Origin: Verrucomicrobiota bacterium | GTDB lineage: Bacteria > Verrucomicrobiota > Verrucomicrobiia > Opitutales > Opitutaceae | Assembly (NCBI GenBank): GCA_030604905.1 | Contig: JAUVVA010000033.1 | Span: 1 to 33,598 of the forward strand | DNA length: 33,598 nucleotides | Reading direction: 5' to 3' | Part shown: piece by piece, positions 1-8,130 of the stretch | Numbering within the stretch: the stretch's first letter is position 1 | Layout of the letters: every line of letters starts with the position of its first letter | Notes under the pieces: model-generated | What the model was told of the DNA's origin: nothing | The model's database searches: none | Seen by the model: only the letters and a program-made list of their open reading frames with translations | Made by a program: the position numbers and the translations under genes

Positions 1-125
1 CTGCCGGCGATGTCGAAGGGCGCGAGGCGCTTGTCGAAGGAGACGGACTCGCTGAAGCGGAGCATCAGGTCGGCGGGGCCGGCGGAGAAGCGGCCGCCCC
101 AGGAGGCTTGGGAAGATTTCGCCAT
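1..125 (-). CDS. argH: Argininosuccinate lyase, N-terminal fragment (cut by window edge)
   Basis: Only the first 41 codons are inside the window; the gene runs off the left edge. The translation begins [17 protein letters not shown] and continues with a segment containing FSESVSFD and ending in FDIAG. This is the hallmark opening of argininosuccinate lyase (WGGRF at residues 9-13, then a Ser-rich 'S-x-S-x-x-F/Y-D' stretch). The enzyme splits argininosuccinate into arginine and fumarate in the last step of arginine synthesis. The start is the ATG at 123-125, directly before the conserved WGGRF block. The 80-base gap to the downstream-reading recombinase gene would allow separate transcription. 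Confidence 0.88.
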   Translation of the reverse strand, partial: MAKSSQASWGGRFSAGPADLMLRFSESVSFDKRLAPFDIAG

Positions 126-205
126 GGGAGAGGGTGGGATCGGAAAAACCGGGAGCAGACGAGGCCGCGGGGCCGCGGGCAACGCGAAAGGGGACGGAGC
201 CCGGC

Positions 206-1156
206 TCAGGCCCTCGGGTGGGCCTTGTCATACACCTCCCGCAGGCGCGCCACCGTGACGTGGGTGTAGACCTGCGTGGTGTTGAGCGAGGCGTGCCCGA
301 GGAGCTCCTGCACCAGCCGGAGATCCGCGCCGGCGTTGAGCAAATGCGTGGCGTAGCTGTGGCGCAGCTTGTGCGGCGTGAGATCGAGCGGCAGCCCCGC
401 CAGCGCGAGGTAGCGCTTGAGCATGAGCTGCACCGCCCGGTCGCTCATCCGCCGATGCGCGGTGTCGACCAGCACCGGCGCGTCGGGGCCGGTGTCGCGG
501 GCGTATTCATTTTTCCACTTCGCCAGCACGCCCGCGGCCACCTTGCCGAGCGGGCAGAGGCGCTCCTTCTTTCCCTTGCCGAGCACGCGGGCCACGGCGC
601 CGTCGGCCTCGATCTGCCCGTAGTTGAGCCCGGTGAGCTCGCTCACCCGCAGCCCCGCGCCGTAGAGCAGCTCCATCGCCAGCCGGTCGCGCCAGGCCAC
701 GAATGGCGTCGCGGTGCCGTTCTCGATCAGGCGCTGCGGCCCGCCGAGCAGCTCCTTCATCTGCTTCTCGGTGAGAAACTGCGGCAGGCGTTTTTCGAGC
801 TTCGGCAGCGCCAGCCCGACCAGCGGGTTCTTGGTCACGCGGCCGCGCCGCATCCAGAACTTGAAGAAGGCCCTCAAGCCCGAGGCGTGGTTGTGCAGCG
901 TGCGCCGCCCCATGCGGGCCTGGGCCTCGATCACGAAGTCGCGCATCACCCGCGGCGTGAGCCCTTCGAGCTCCCCTCCCGCCGCGCCGCCCGCCCCCTC
1001 GCGCCGCCAGCGCACGAAGTCCTCGAAGGCCTGCCGGTAGTTGCGCAGCGTATACGCCGAGTAGCGCCGCTCGAGCGCGAGATACTCCGCAAACGGCGCC
1101 CACCACTCGCGCGTCAGCCGCTCGTCGGCCGCCTGCGTTTCCTCATCCGCGCCCAT
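206..1156 (-). CDS. xerC: Tyrosine recombinase, XerC/XerD family
   Basis: The 316-residue protein has the full tyrosine-recombinase architecture. An N-terminal SAM-like DNA-binding domain spans about residues 18-110 and a catalytic domain about 125-310. All active-site residues are visible: R170 in GAGLRVSEL, the Lys of GKGKKER near 196, H262 and R265 in HKLRH, H288 in LGHASL, and nucleophile Y297 in TQVYTH. Length and motifs fit XerC/XerD, which resolve chromosome dimers at dif in the cell-division apparatus. XerC and XerD cannot be separated by eye, so the symbol is provisional. No integrase-type accessory domain, att site or phage gene adjoins it, so a chromosomal Xer role is likelier than an integrase. 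It is followed on the same strand by argH. Confidence 0.88.
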   Translation of the reverse strand: MGADEETQAADERLTREWWAPFAEYLALERRYSAYTLRNYRQAFEDFVRWRREGAGGAAGGELEGLTPRVMRDFVIEAQARMGRRTLHNHASGLRAFFKFWMRRGRVTKNPLVGLALPKLEKRLPQFLTEKQMKELLGGPQRLIENGTATPFVAWRDRLAMELLYGAGLRVSELTGLNYGQIEADGAVARVLGKGKKERLCPLGKVAAGVLAKWKNEYARDTGPDAPVLVDTAHRRMSDRAVQLMLKRYLALAGLPLDLTPHKLRHSYATHLLNAGADLRLVQELLGHASLNTTQVYTHVTVARLREVYDKAHPRA

Positions 1157-1220
1157 CAGCGTAATCCGCGGTTAAATATTCCGAACCAGATCAAACCCAC
1201 GTGCCTCGCGGCTCTGCCTG

Positions 1221-1250
1221 CATCCGTGTCCATCCGTGTCCATCCGTGGT
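1221..1250. repeat. Three tandem 10-bp CATCCGTG units
   Basis: Two perfect copies of CATCCGTGTC (1221-1240) are followed by the variant CATCCGTGGT (1241-1250). The array lies at the 3' end of the MazG gene; its last base is the first base of the mazG stop complement. A related string (TATCCGTGG then GTAATCCGCGG) occurs at 17191-17209, and GTAATCCGCGG also occurs at 1161-1171. They look like members of one dispersed intergenic repeat family. Confidence 0.6.
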
Positions 1251-1927
1251 CAAACCACGCCTCCCGCCGCCACCTTCGTCTCGACCGCGCGCATCACCCG
1301 GTCGCTTTCCCGGCGTAGCGCGCCCTCGGGGTCCAGCCCCTTGGCCCGCGCCGCCGCACACAATTCAAACAGGGTCCGCCCGAGCGTCTCGTCGTCCAAG
1401 GCGGCGCCCAGCTCACGCACCCGCGCCACGTCCACCGCGCCCTCGGCCGGCAGGGACTGCTTCTCGACCTGCTTCCAGACCGCCTCGGCCAGCATCGTCG
1501 CCGGCAGGCGCGGCGGCTGCTCCTTGAAAAGCCCCTTCTTTTCCGGCCCGTTCTTCTTCTCCTGCGCCTTGATCTGCTCCCACTTCACGATCACGTCGCC
1601 CGCCGTGCCGAGCTTGGCGCCGTCGCCAAAGACGTGCGGATGCCGCCGGATCAGCTTGTCGTTCACCTCCCGCGCCACCGCATCGAGGTCAAACTCGCCG
1701 CGCTCCTCCGCGATCTGGGCGTGGAAGACCACCTGGATCAACACGTCGCCCAGCTCCTCGCGCATGTGCGGGTAGTCCTCGCGGTCGATGGTGTCGATCA
1801 ACTCGCTCACCTCGTCGATCAGGCAGCGGACGAGGGACTGGTGCGTCTGCTCGATGTCCCAGGGGCAGCCGCCGGGGGCTCGCAGGCGGGCGATGGTGGC
1901 GCGCAGTTCGTCGAGGGCTTGGCTCAT
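1250..1927 (-). CDS. mazG: Nucleoside triphosphate pyrophosphohydrolase MazG
   Basis: The 225-residue protein opens with the characteristic LR-x-PGGCPWD block (residues 15-24). Metal-binding acidic motifs follow: EVSEL at 39-43 and REELGD at 56-61. A conserved RRHPHVF segment lies near residue 93, with a 'KWEQIKAQEK' stretch further on. These are diagnostic of the MazG all-alpha NTP-PPase family, which converts NTPs or dNTPs to NMP plus PPi (housecleaning, ppGpp modulation). I chose the ATG at 1925-1927. The frame continues upstream, but that extension has shadow-like composition and MazG proteins begin close to this block. It is shorter than the two-domain E. coli enzyme (about 263 aa); the second half is less conserved here. 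Confidence 0.9.
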   Translation of the reverse strand: MSQALDELRATIARLRAPGGCPWDIEQTHQSLVRCLIDEVSELIDTIDREDYPHMREELGDVLIQVVFHAQIAEERGEFDLDAVAREVNDKLIRRHPHVFGDGAKLGTAGDVIVKWEQIKAQEKKNGPEKKGLFKEQPPRLPATMLAEAVWKQVEKQSLPAEGAVDVARVRELGAALDDETLGRTLFELCAAARAKGLDPEGALRRESDRVMRAVETKVAAGGVV

Positions 1928-2060
1928 TGCCCCCAGCACTAGGGGCGCTTTGGTGAATTCACCAGAAAAGCGTGCGGGAAAAATGCGAGGCGCGCGCCCT
2001 CGCATTTCTCCCGCTTGCGCATCTCCGCCGCCGACGGCAGGCTCCGCGGCTTTCGCCGCC

Positions 2061-3185
2061 ATGTCCGCCCCCGCGTCCTCCTCCCCCGCGTCCGCCCAAG
2101 CCGCGCCGCTCCGCTTCGCCCTCGTGGGCTGCGGAGCCATCGCCCCCACCCAGGCCAAGGCCCTGCAGGAGCTGCCCGGACAGGCCCTCCTCACCCATTG
2201 TTGCGATCTCGACGCCGCCCGCGCCGCGACCTTCGCCGCCAAGCACGGCCTCGCCGTCGCCTCCTGGTCCGCGATCCTCGCCGATCCCGCCATCGACGCC
2301 GTCACGCTCTGCACCCCGAGCGGCGCCCACGGCGAGCTCGCCGCCCAGGCCCTCCGCGCCGGCAAACACGTCGTCGTGGAAAAACCCATGGAGGTCACCG
2401 TCGCCGCCTGCGACGCCCTGCTCGCCGCGCAACGCGCCTCCGGCCGCCGCCTCGCCGTGATTTCCCAACACCGCTTCGACCCCGACGCGCGGGTGGTGCG
2501 TGAACTCCTCGCCGAAAAGGCCCTCGGCCGCCTCATCGCCGCCGACATCCGCATCCCCTGGTATCGCACCCAGGAATACTACGATTCCGGCGACTGGCGC
2601 GGCACCTGGGCCCTCGACGGCGGCGGCTGCCTCATGAACCAGGGCATCCACACCGTCGACCTCATGCTCTGGCTGCTCGGCCCGGTGCGCGAGGTCTACG
2701 CCCGCGTGGCCACCGCCGCCCACGAGCGCATCGAGGTGGAGGACATCGCCTGCGCCACGCTGACCTTCGCCAACGGCGCCCTCGGCACCCTCTTCGCCTC
2801 CACCGCCTGCTACCCGGGCTTCCTCGCCCGCCTCGCGCTCTACGGCACCGAGGGCAGCGCCATCCTCGAGGGAGACGAATTGCAGACCCTCGCGATCCGC
2901 GGGCGCGAGACCGTGCGCGGCGCCGCCGGCTCCGCCCACGCGCACCAGGTGGCCACCGGAGGCACCCGCAGCGCCGTGCACCACGCCGAGGCCGGCCAGA
3001 CCGCCGCCGAGCGCCCCGTCTGGAAGTGGGGCGACGCCCACCGCGCCCAGTTCGCCGAGTTTGTCCAAGCCGTGCGCGAGAATCGCGAGCCCCTCGTCAA
3101 CGGCGACTCCGGCCGCGCCGCCGTCGCCCTTATCCACGCCGTCTACGAATCCGCCCGCAGCGGCGCCCCCGTCAGGCTCGCATAA
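2061..3185 (+). CDS. Gfo/Idh/MocA-family NAD(P)-dependent oxidoreductase
   Basis: This is a 374-residue oxidoreductase. The Rossmann dinucleotide-binding motif GCGAIAP sits at residues 23-29, the family EKP motif at 107-109, and the catalytic GIHTVDL motif at 195-201 (H197, D200). The segment YYDSGDWRGTW near 173-183 and the following GGG-x-LMNQG are typical of sugar-modifying members such as UDP-sugar 3-dehydrogenases. Substrate cannot be assigned; it likely oxidises or reduces a sugar, inositol or sugar-nucleotide hydroxyl. The ATG at 2061 was chosen because the Rossmann strand follows closely and the upstream part of the frame overlaps mazG antisense. It is divergent from mazG with a 133-base gap, and heptamer repeats begin 7 bases after its stop. 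Confidence 0.88.
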   Translation: MSAPASSSPASAQAAPLRFALVGCGAIAPTQAKALQELPGQALLTHCCDLDAARAATFAAKHGLAVASWSAILADPAIDAVTLCTPSGAHGELAAQALRAGKHVVVEKPMEVTVAACDALLAAQRASGRRLAVISQHRFDPDARVVRELLAEKALGRLIAADIRIPWYRTQEYYDSGDWRGTWALDGGGCLMNQGIHTVDLMLWLLGPVREVYARVATAAHERIEVEDIACATLTFANGALGTLFASTACYPGFLARLALYGTEGSAILEGDELQTLAIRGRETVRGAAGSAHAHQVATGGTRSAVHHAEAGQTAAERPVWKWGDAHRAQFAEFVQAVRENREPLVNGDSGRAAVALIHAVYESARSGAPVRLA

Positions 3186-3192
3186 AATAGCC

Positions 3193-3248
3193 ATTGGTCA
3201 TTGGTCATTGGTCATTGGTCATTGGTCATTGGTCATTGGTCATTGGCC
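3193..3248. repeat. Heptameric tandem repeat (ATTGGTC)7 plus one variant unit
   Basis: Seven perfect tandem copies of the 7-bp unit ATTGGTC fill 3193-3241, followed by one copy with a single change (ATTGGCC, 3242-3248). The array fills part of the gap between the oxidoreductase stop (3185) and the MBL-hydrolase start (3307). The same unit recurs near 25314-25407 and 27765-27838. No spacer structure is present, so this is not CRISPR. Confidence 0.95.
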
Positions 3249-3306
3249 ATTCTCCCGCTCCCCTCCCCGCTCAATCCCAGGTCTCCGCCGCCGCCCCCTT
3301 CCGCCC

Positions 3307-4278
3307 ATGCCGCTCATTCCCATCGAGGATAACTTCAACGACGTCGTCTCCAAGGCCCAGCGCGGCTACGGCATCTCCGACGCCGAGCTCGCCGCCCGCG
3401 CCGAGGTGAGCGCCGAAGACCTCGCCGCGGTCAAGGCCGGCCAGCCCCTCCTCCCCGTCCTCCGCCGCCTCGCGCGCCACCTCCAGCTCTCGCCCGACGC
3501 GCTCGAGGTGCTGGCGAAAAAAGAGGCCTACCCGCGCGCCCCGCTCTTCCCGCGCGGCTTCGCGATGTTCAACACCCCCCACGAGGACATGACGGTCAAC
3601 AACTACCTCGTCTGGGATCCCAAGACGCGCGACGCCGCCATCATCGACACCGGGGCCGACGCCACCGAGCTGCTCCAGCTCGTATCCAGCGAACGACTAC
3701 GCGTGAAGCAGATCCTCCTCACCCACTCCCACGAGGACCACGTCGCCGCCCTGCCCGAGCTCCTCGCCGCCACCCGCGCCGAGGTGTGGATCCACGAGAA
3801 CGAGCCGCTCGAGCGCAGCGGCCTGCGCCGCTTCGCCGACAACGCCTACTTCCACCTCGGCGTCATCGCCATCAAGTGCCTGCCCACGCCCGGCCACTCC
3901 CCCGGCCAGACCACCTTCTACGTGCAGGGGCTCTCGCGTCCCCTCGCCCTTTGCGGCGACGCCCTCTTCTCGGCCTCGGTCGGCGGCAGCCCGACCCACT
4001 TCCGCGAGCAGGTAAAGAGCACCCGCGCCCGCATCTTCAGCCTCCCCAAGGACACCGTCATCGGCCCCGGCCACGGCCCCCTCACCACCCTGGCCCACGA
4101 GCGAAAATACAACCCCTTCTTCGCCCCTGATCGCCTCGCGCCCCCGCCCGAGCCCGCCGCCGCGGCGAGCGAAGGCGCGGAGCGCCCGGCCACTGCCCCG
4201 GGACGAGCGGACAAAACCCGCCCCCGCGGCAACAAAAGCGCCGGCCCCGCCGCCTTCCACGGCCGCCGCAAGCGCTGA
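3307..4278 (+). CDS. MBL-fold metallo-hydrolase with N-terminal helix-turn-helix-like domain
   Basis: The 323-residue protein has two parts. Residues about 10-70 (GISDAELAARAEVSAEDLAA... then RRLARHLQLSPDAL) have the rhythm of an XRE-type helix-turn-helix, though weak. Residues about 85-285 are a metallo-beta-lactamase fold with the complete di-metal set: H140-S-H142-E-D144-H145, H197 in TPGHSPG, D218 in CGDALF, and H256 in GPGHGP. The pattern is glyoxalase-II-like, suggesting a thioester or similar hydrolase. The C-terminal about 40 residues are Ala/Pro/Lys/Arg-rich and low complexity. The start at ATG 3307 excludes translated heptamer repeat. DNA binding by the front domain is not shown; it may serve dimerisation. 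Confidence 0.82.
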   Translation: MPLIPIEDNFNDVVSKAQRGYGISDAELAARAEVSAEDLAAVKAGQPLLPVLRRLARHLQLSPDALEVLAKKEAYPRAPLFPRGFAMFNTPHEDMTVNNYLVWDPKTRDAAIIDTGADATELLQLVSSERLRVKQILLTHSHEDHVAALPELLAATRAEVWIHENEPLERSGLRRFADNAYFHLGVIAIKCLPTPGHSPGQTTFYVQGLSRPLALCGDALFSASVGGSPTHFREQVKSTRARIFSLPKDTVIGPGHGPLTTLAHERKYNPFFAPDRLAPPPEPAAAASEGAERPATAPGRADKTRPRGNKSAGPAAFHGRRKR

Positions 4279-4553
4279 GCGATTCTCTTTCGGTGGCAGG
4301 CCGCGACGCGGGGCCACCGGGAGCGCGCGTGCCGAGGCCCCATACCCCGCACGCCCCGCCGCCCTCCGTCCCGGCCACGCCCACCTCGTGACAGGCCCGT
4401 TTGTCCCCACCCTCGACGGACAAACCACCGTATTTCCTCTTGCGGTCCAGCTTGATACGAATCGCCACCTCGCCGACGCTTTCACCGTTCCCTAACAGCC
4501 CCGGGGCCGGAATCGGTTAGACTCCGGACCTCGTTTCCGCCATTTCCCCTAGT

Positions 4554-6071
4554 ATGCAGGTAAACATCCGCAGGCAGACCCTCATGATCCTCGGGCTGGC
4601 CGCGAGCCTCACCGTCGCGCTTCTCGTCGTCGCCTTTGACGAAAGCCTGCGCGAGAAACTCGGGACCACCTACTGGGTCATCGGGCTGTCGTTGATCGGC
4701 AGCATCCTGCTCGTCCTCACCGGTTACGTCTTCGACCGCAGCCTTCATTCCAAGCTGAAGGAGATCAACCAACAGGCGACCAAGGCGCGCGAGGAGGATC
4801 CCCGCGGCGACGGCGGCGGCCTCGGCGACGACCCCGACGAGATCATGGGCCTCGCGCGCAAGATCGAGCAGATGGCGCGCAGCCTGCAAAAATCCGAAGC
4901 CAGCTACCGCGCCATCGTCGAGGACCAGGCCGACCTGATCTGCCGCTACAAGTCCGACGGCCGCCTCACCTTTGCCAACGGCGCCTACGCCAGTTTCTTC
5001 GGTCGCCGCCGCCAGGACCTCGCCGGCCAGCCCTGGTCCATCCTGTCCTCCGGCCTCACCCCGTGGAAGGTCCTCGATCACTGGCCCGAAAGCGCCACCT
5101 TCGAGACCGCGCTCACCAATGCCGACGGACGCGCCTGCGTGATCCAGTGGACCCACCGGGCCATCACCGACCGCGAGGGCCAGATCATCGAATACCAGGC
5201 CGTCGGCCACGACATCTCCGTGCGCAAGCAGGCCGAGCTCGCCTTGCGCGAAGCCAAGGAGGCCGCCGAGTCCGCCGACCGCGCCAAGAGCGAATTCCTC
5301 GCCATCGTCAGCCACGAGATCCGCACCCCGATCAACGGCATCGTCGGTTTCTCCCGCCTCCTCCGCGAGACCCCGCTCACCGCCGACCAGATCGCCCACA
5401 TCGAGACCATCCAGCGCTGCGGCCTCTCGCTCGAGACCCTCGTCTCCGACATCCTCGACCTCTCCAAGATCGAGGCCGGACGCCTCGAGATCCACGCCGG
5501 CCCCTTCTCCCTCCGCGATTGCATCGACGACGTCGTCTGCCTCTTCGCCGAGCGCGCGCACCGCTCCGGCCTCCACATCGACGTCGAGATCGATCCCGCC
5601 ATGCCGCCGATCCTCCACGGCGACCAGAATCGCCTCCGCCAGATCCTCACCAACCTCGTCGGCAACGCGGTCAAGTTCACCGAACAAGGCGGCGTCACCA
5701 TTCGCCTCCGCGGCCAAATGCTCGACTCCTCGCGCGGCCGCGACGCCGACGAGCGCCCCTTCCAGCTGATTTGCGAGGTGATCGACACCGGCCCCGGCAT
5801 TCCGGCCGATCAGATCCCGCGCCTCTTCCGCTCCTTCAGCCAACTCGACTCCTCCACCACGCGCCGCCACGGTGGCACCGGGCTCGGCCTCGTGATCTCG
5901 AAGCGTCTCTGCGAGCTCATGCAGGGGCACATCGAGGTGCAAAGCGCGCCCGGCCGCGGCTCCACCTTCCGCTTCGACCTCCGGATGGCCTGCCAGCGCG
6001 GCGACACCGTCGAGCCCTTCCCCCGCCCCGCCGCCCCGGCCTCCGGCCTCGGCACGCTCCGCGCGGTTTGA
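4554..6071 (+). CDS. PAS-domain sensor histidine kinase
   Basis: The 505-residue membrane kinase has two N-terminal transmembrane helices (about 9-28 and 40-58) with only a short loop between them, then a linker and a PAS domain (about 112-225). A coiled segment leads to the HisKA box with phospho-acceptor H254 in VSHEIRTP. The ATPase domain shows N371 (LVGNAVKFT), G1 DTGPGIP (411-417) and G2 GGTGLGL (440-446). The short periplasmic loop suggests sensing by the cytoplasmic PAS domain or the membrane. There is no receiver domain and no adjacent response regulator, so it is an orphan kinase whose partner is unknown. The 275-base upstream gap probably holds its promoter, but no convincing -35/-10 pair was identified. 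Confidence 0.92.
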   Translation: MQVNIRRQTLMILGLAASLTVALLVVAFDESLREKLGTTYWVIGLSLIGSILLVLTGYVFDRSLHSKLKEINQQATKAREEDPRGDGGGLGDDPDEIMGLARKIEQMARSLQKSEASYRAIVEDQADLICRYKSDGRLTFANGAYASFFGRRRQDLAGQPWSILSSGLTPWKVLDHWPESATFETALTNADGRACVIQWTHRAITDREGQIIEYQAVGHDISVRKQAELALREAKEAAESADRAKSEFLAIVSHEIRTPINGIVGFSRLLRETPLTADQIAHIETIQRCGLSLETLVSDILDLSKIEAGRLEIHAGPFSLRDCIDDVVCLFAERAHRSGLHIDVEIDPAMPPILHGDQNRLRQILTNLVGNAVKFTEQGGVTIRLRGQMLDSSRGRDADERPFQLICEVIDTGPGIPADQIPRLFRSFSQLDSSTTRRHGGTGLGLVISKRLCELMQGHIEVQSAPGRGSTFRFDLRMACQRGDTVEPFPRPAAPASGLGTLRAV

Positions 6072-6244
6072 CCCCGCCACAGCTCCGCCTGGTAGCCGGC
6101 GTGGAGTCGCATGGGCTCAGCGCCCATGTTCCGCACCCACAGGCGAGACGCCCGTGCCGGTTGCTTTAGCCGCTTGTGCCGGCTCGAACCGGGCTAAGAC
6201 GGGATCATTCAATTGGACGGCGGAGCATCGCCCGCCGACTCGGC

Positions 6245-6754
6245 TCAACGCCGCGTCGCCACCGGCACGCGCTCAAACACCGCCGCCCGCGTGTCGCGCG
6301 GCGTCATCAAAATCAGGTGCTCGCCCTCCTGCCGCCAGCCCACCACCCGGCTCAGGGTGCGCGTGTAGCGTTGCTCCGCCTCCATCCACTCCGGCGGACC
6401 CAGCCGGCGCGTCAGGGCGAGAGGGCCAAAGACCAAGCCTTGCCCGTCCTGGGTGTAGCGACTCACAAATTGATTCACCCCGGCGTTGCCATTAGCCCGC
6501 ACTCCCTCCCGACCGAAGGCCAGGGTCTGCACCGACCAGCCCTCCGGCGGCCGGGGCGCGGGAGCGCCGCGCAGCTCCACCAACACCCACGAGGTCCCCT
6601 CCAGATCGCGGATCACCGGGATGCGCGTCTCGCGCGTCTCACGGGCCACCGGGCGCGCGCCCTGCTCCGTGTCGGAGGGACGCGGAGCCTGATGCGTGGC
6701 ACAGCCGCCAAGCAGAAGCGCGGAAACCAAAAGGACGAAACCGGAAGATTTCAT
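6245..6754 (-). CDS. META/HslJ-domain lipoprotein
   Basis: The 169-residue protein starts with a lipoprotein signal peptide: a basic start, a hydrophobic run and the lipobox LLLGGC, giving Cys18 as lipidation site. After a linker rich in Arg/Glu/Thr the mature part contains GTSWVLVEL (about 53-61), a G-x-x-A-N-GNAGVNQF-type segment (about 86-95), and then LVFGPLALTRRLG. This is the META-domain pattern of HslJ-like proteins (strand, G-x-N turn, 'f.g.la.T.m' strand). META proteins are small beta-barrel-like envelope proteins linked to stress or antibiotic tolerance; the molecular role is unclear. It is monocistronic by position. Confidence 0.78.
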   Translation of the reverse strand: MKSSGFVLLVSALLLGGCATHQAPRPSDTEQGARPVARETRETRIPVIRDLEGTSWVLVELRGAPAPRPPEGWSVQTLAFGREGVRANGNAGVNQFVSRYTQDGQGLVFGPLALTRRLGPPEWMEAEQRYTRTLSRVVGWRQEGEHLILMTPRDTRAAVFERVPVATRR

Positions 6755-7118
6755 GGGAGTTGAAAGGAGGATAACTGGAGCCTAGGCCCCGACCCTCGTC
6801 CACGCAATCGGTTCCGCAGCGGACATTCGCCAGGTCGTGGCAACGCGCGCAGCGAGCCCGGGATGGTCGCCAAAGCCGGGCGCCGAGGAGCGCCCCGCGC
6901 CCGCTTCCCGCCCGATTCCCCGGGTCGCCGAAGCGCCGGAAAAAAATGGGCGGCGCCGACGCCGGTGCGACGGCCCCGCCACGCGAGGCCGCCGCCGAGT
7001 CGCCAAGTCCACGAGGGGAGACGGGCGCAACCGGGATCCGGCAAGCCCTCCGGCCGCGTCGAGGTGTGCACAGGGTCCACCCCGCGGCGCGACCGGGGCT
7101 GCATGCCGCCGTCGCGGA
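6755..7118. other. 364-base gap, no gene recognised
   Basis: This is a very GC-rich interval between two minus-strand lipoprotein genes. Both strands carry long open frames, but their translations are Arg/Pro/Gly-rich shadow-type sequence without motifs. I looked for tmRNA, RNase P and SRP RNA consensus segments and saw none. It presumably contains the promoter of the META lipoprotein at its left end. Confidence 0.5.
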
Positions 7119-7811
7119 TCAACGCGTCGCGGCGATATCGCGCGCGCCGGGGCGCAGCGAGAGACCGACATCGCGGAAGTCCTCGGAGAGGCGTCCGAGC
7201 GACTCGCGCACGGGCTCCGCGCGTTCGTTCGCCCGAGCGACGAAGGGGCGGGCCGTTTCCAGGCCGCGCTGGCTCAGATCGACGCTCAGGGCGGTGATCA
7301 CATCGAGCACGCTGGCGCGGAAGGGCGCATACTCGGTGCGCACCTCCTGGTAGTTGCGCGAGATCCGCTCCAGACGCTCCGCGACCTCGTCGCGACGCTG
7401 GAACGAGGCTCCGCGCAGCTCCGCGTTCTGGATCGTGGCCACTTCGCGGCCCCAGTCCTGGAGATAGGATTCGCTCTGGTTCTGCATCCGGTTCGCCGAG
7501 TTGGTGACCTTGGCGGAAGTCGACTCGAGCGCCGCGAATTCACGACGCACCTCCTCGAACTGACCACGGATGTCGCCGGGGCGCTCCGTCAGCTCCTGCA
7601 AGGCGGCGAGCGTCGAGTCCATCTGCAGACGCATCTGCTGCACGTTGTCCGACGCCGAACGAATCGACTCGGAGGTGTTGGACGCCTTCGTCAGAGCCGG
7701 ACTCTGCCGCTGCGTCGCGCCCATGCGGTTCTGACATCCGGTAAAGCCGATCCCGGCGCCAACCAAGATCGAAGAAGTAAGCACAATGCGAAGGGTAGTG
7801 TGTGGTTTCAT
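7119..7811 (-). CDS. DUF2959-like lipoprotein with coiled-coil body
   Basis: From the ATG at 7809-7811 the protein is 230 residues. It has a signal peptide (MKPHTTLRIVLTSSILV...) and a lipobox-like FTGC, so it is a predicted lipoprotein. The mature part is almost wholly helical and polar, rich in Arg, Glu, Gln and Ser. Heptad-like stretches and an LR-x-x-S motif (near 130) are followed by a Y-x-P-F-x-x-x-x-x-D segment (near 160). Length, overall pattern and position of these elements recall DUF2959 proteins, a family of unknown function; this assignment is from memory of the family pattern. An upstream GTG/ATG extension would add basic residues before the signal peptide and was rejected. It likely lies in the periplasm, attached to a membrane. 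Confidence 0.65.
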   Translation of the reverse strand: MKPHTTLRIVLTSSILVGAGIGFTGCQNRMGATQRQSPALTKASNTSESIRSASDNVQQMRLQMDSTLAALQELTERPGDIRGQFEEVRREFAALESTSAKVTNSANRMQNQSESYLQDWGREVATIQNAELRGASFQRRDEVAERLERISRNYQEVRTEYAPFRASVLDVITALSVDLSQRGLETARPFVARANERAEPVRESLGRLSEDFRDVGLSLRPGARDIAATR

Positions 7812-8130
7812 TGGGAAGAACAGGGTTCGCCCGCACCCTCGGCGCTTCCGTGCGCAAATCAAGTCAGACCGCTTTTTCTTCTCGTTGAAAATCAGCGGGA
7901 TAAAATAGCATCTAGCCCGATGCGCGGCCCCGGGGGCCGGCCGGGGCGGGGGCGCGAACGCGACTCCACACCCGGCCTCGGGCGCTCATCCGCCCCCCGG
8001 CCCGGGAGCAGCCTCCAGCCCGGCCGGGCCCATGGGGCGCCACGCCACACAAGGGACTCGCCAGCACCGCTTAACGGATTCACAAGGTTTTGGCAAAGCC
8101 CACTCCGGAATCGGTCATACCCGTCCCCCG
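7812..8130. other. 319-base divergent intergenic region (lipoprotein / comEC)
   Basis: This lies between the divergent DUF2959-like gene (-) and comEC (+). The segment 7861-7915 is less GC-rich than its surroundings and contains TTGAAA (7885-7890) and TAAAAT (7901-7906) hexamers. The spacing of 10 is too short for a standard pair, so no promoter is called. The rest is GC-rich without ORF or RNA motif. Confidence 0.4.

Noticed and set aside
206..1156. Tyrosine recombinase considered as integrase of the right-hand element
   Set aside because: It lies about 30 kb away among core genes and has Xer-like length and motifs, with no element genes or att repeats beside it.
134..1318. Long open frame on the plus strand across the recombinase gene
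   Set aside because: It is antisense to a gene with all tyrosine-recombinase catalytic residues, and its translation is Arg/Ala/Pro/His-rich shadow sequence typical of high-GC antisense frames.
3193..3248. Repeat array considered as CRISPR
   Set aside because: Units are 7 bp and strictly tandem with no spacers; no cas gene is nearby.
6755..7122. Minus-strand open frame in the gap between two lipoprotein genes
   Set aside because: The translation lacks motifs, is Arg/Gly/Pro-rich, and has the composition of non-coding high-GC DNA.
7885..7906. TTGAAA ... TAAAAT as a comEC promoter
   Set aside because: Spacing of 10 bases is incompatible with a sigma-70 promoter, and the site is over 220 bases from the comEC start.
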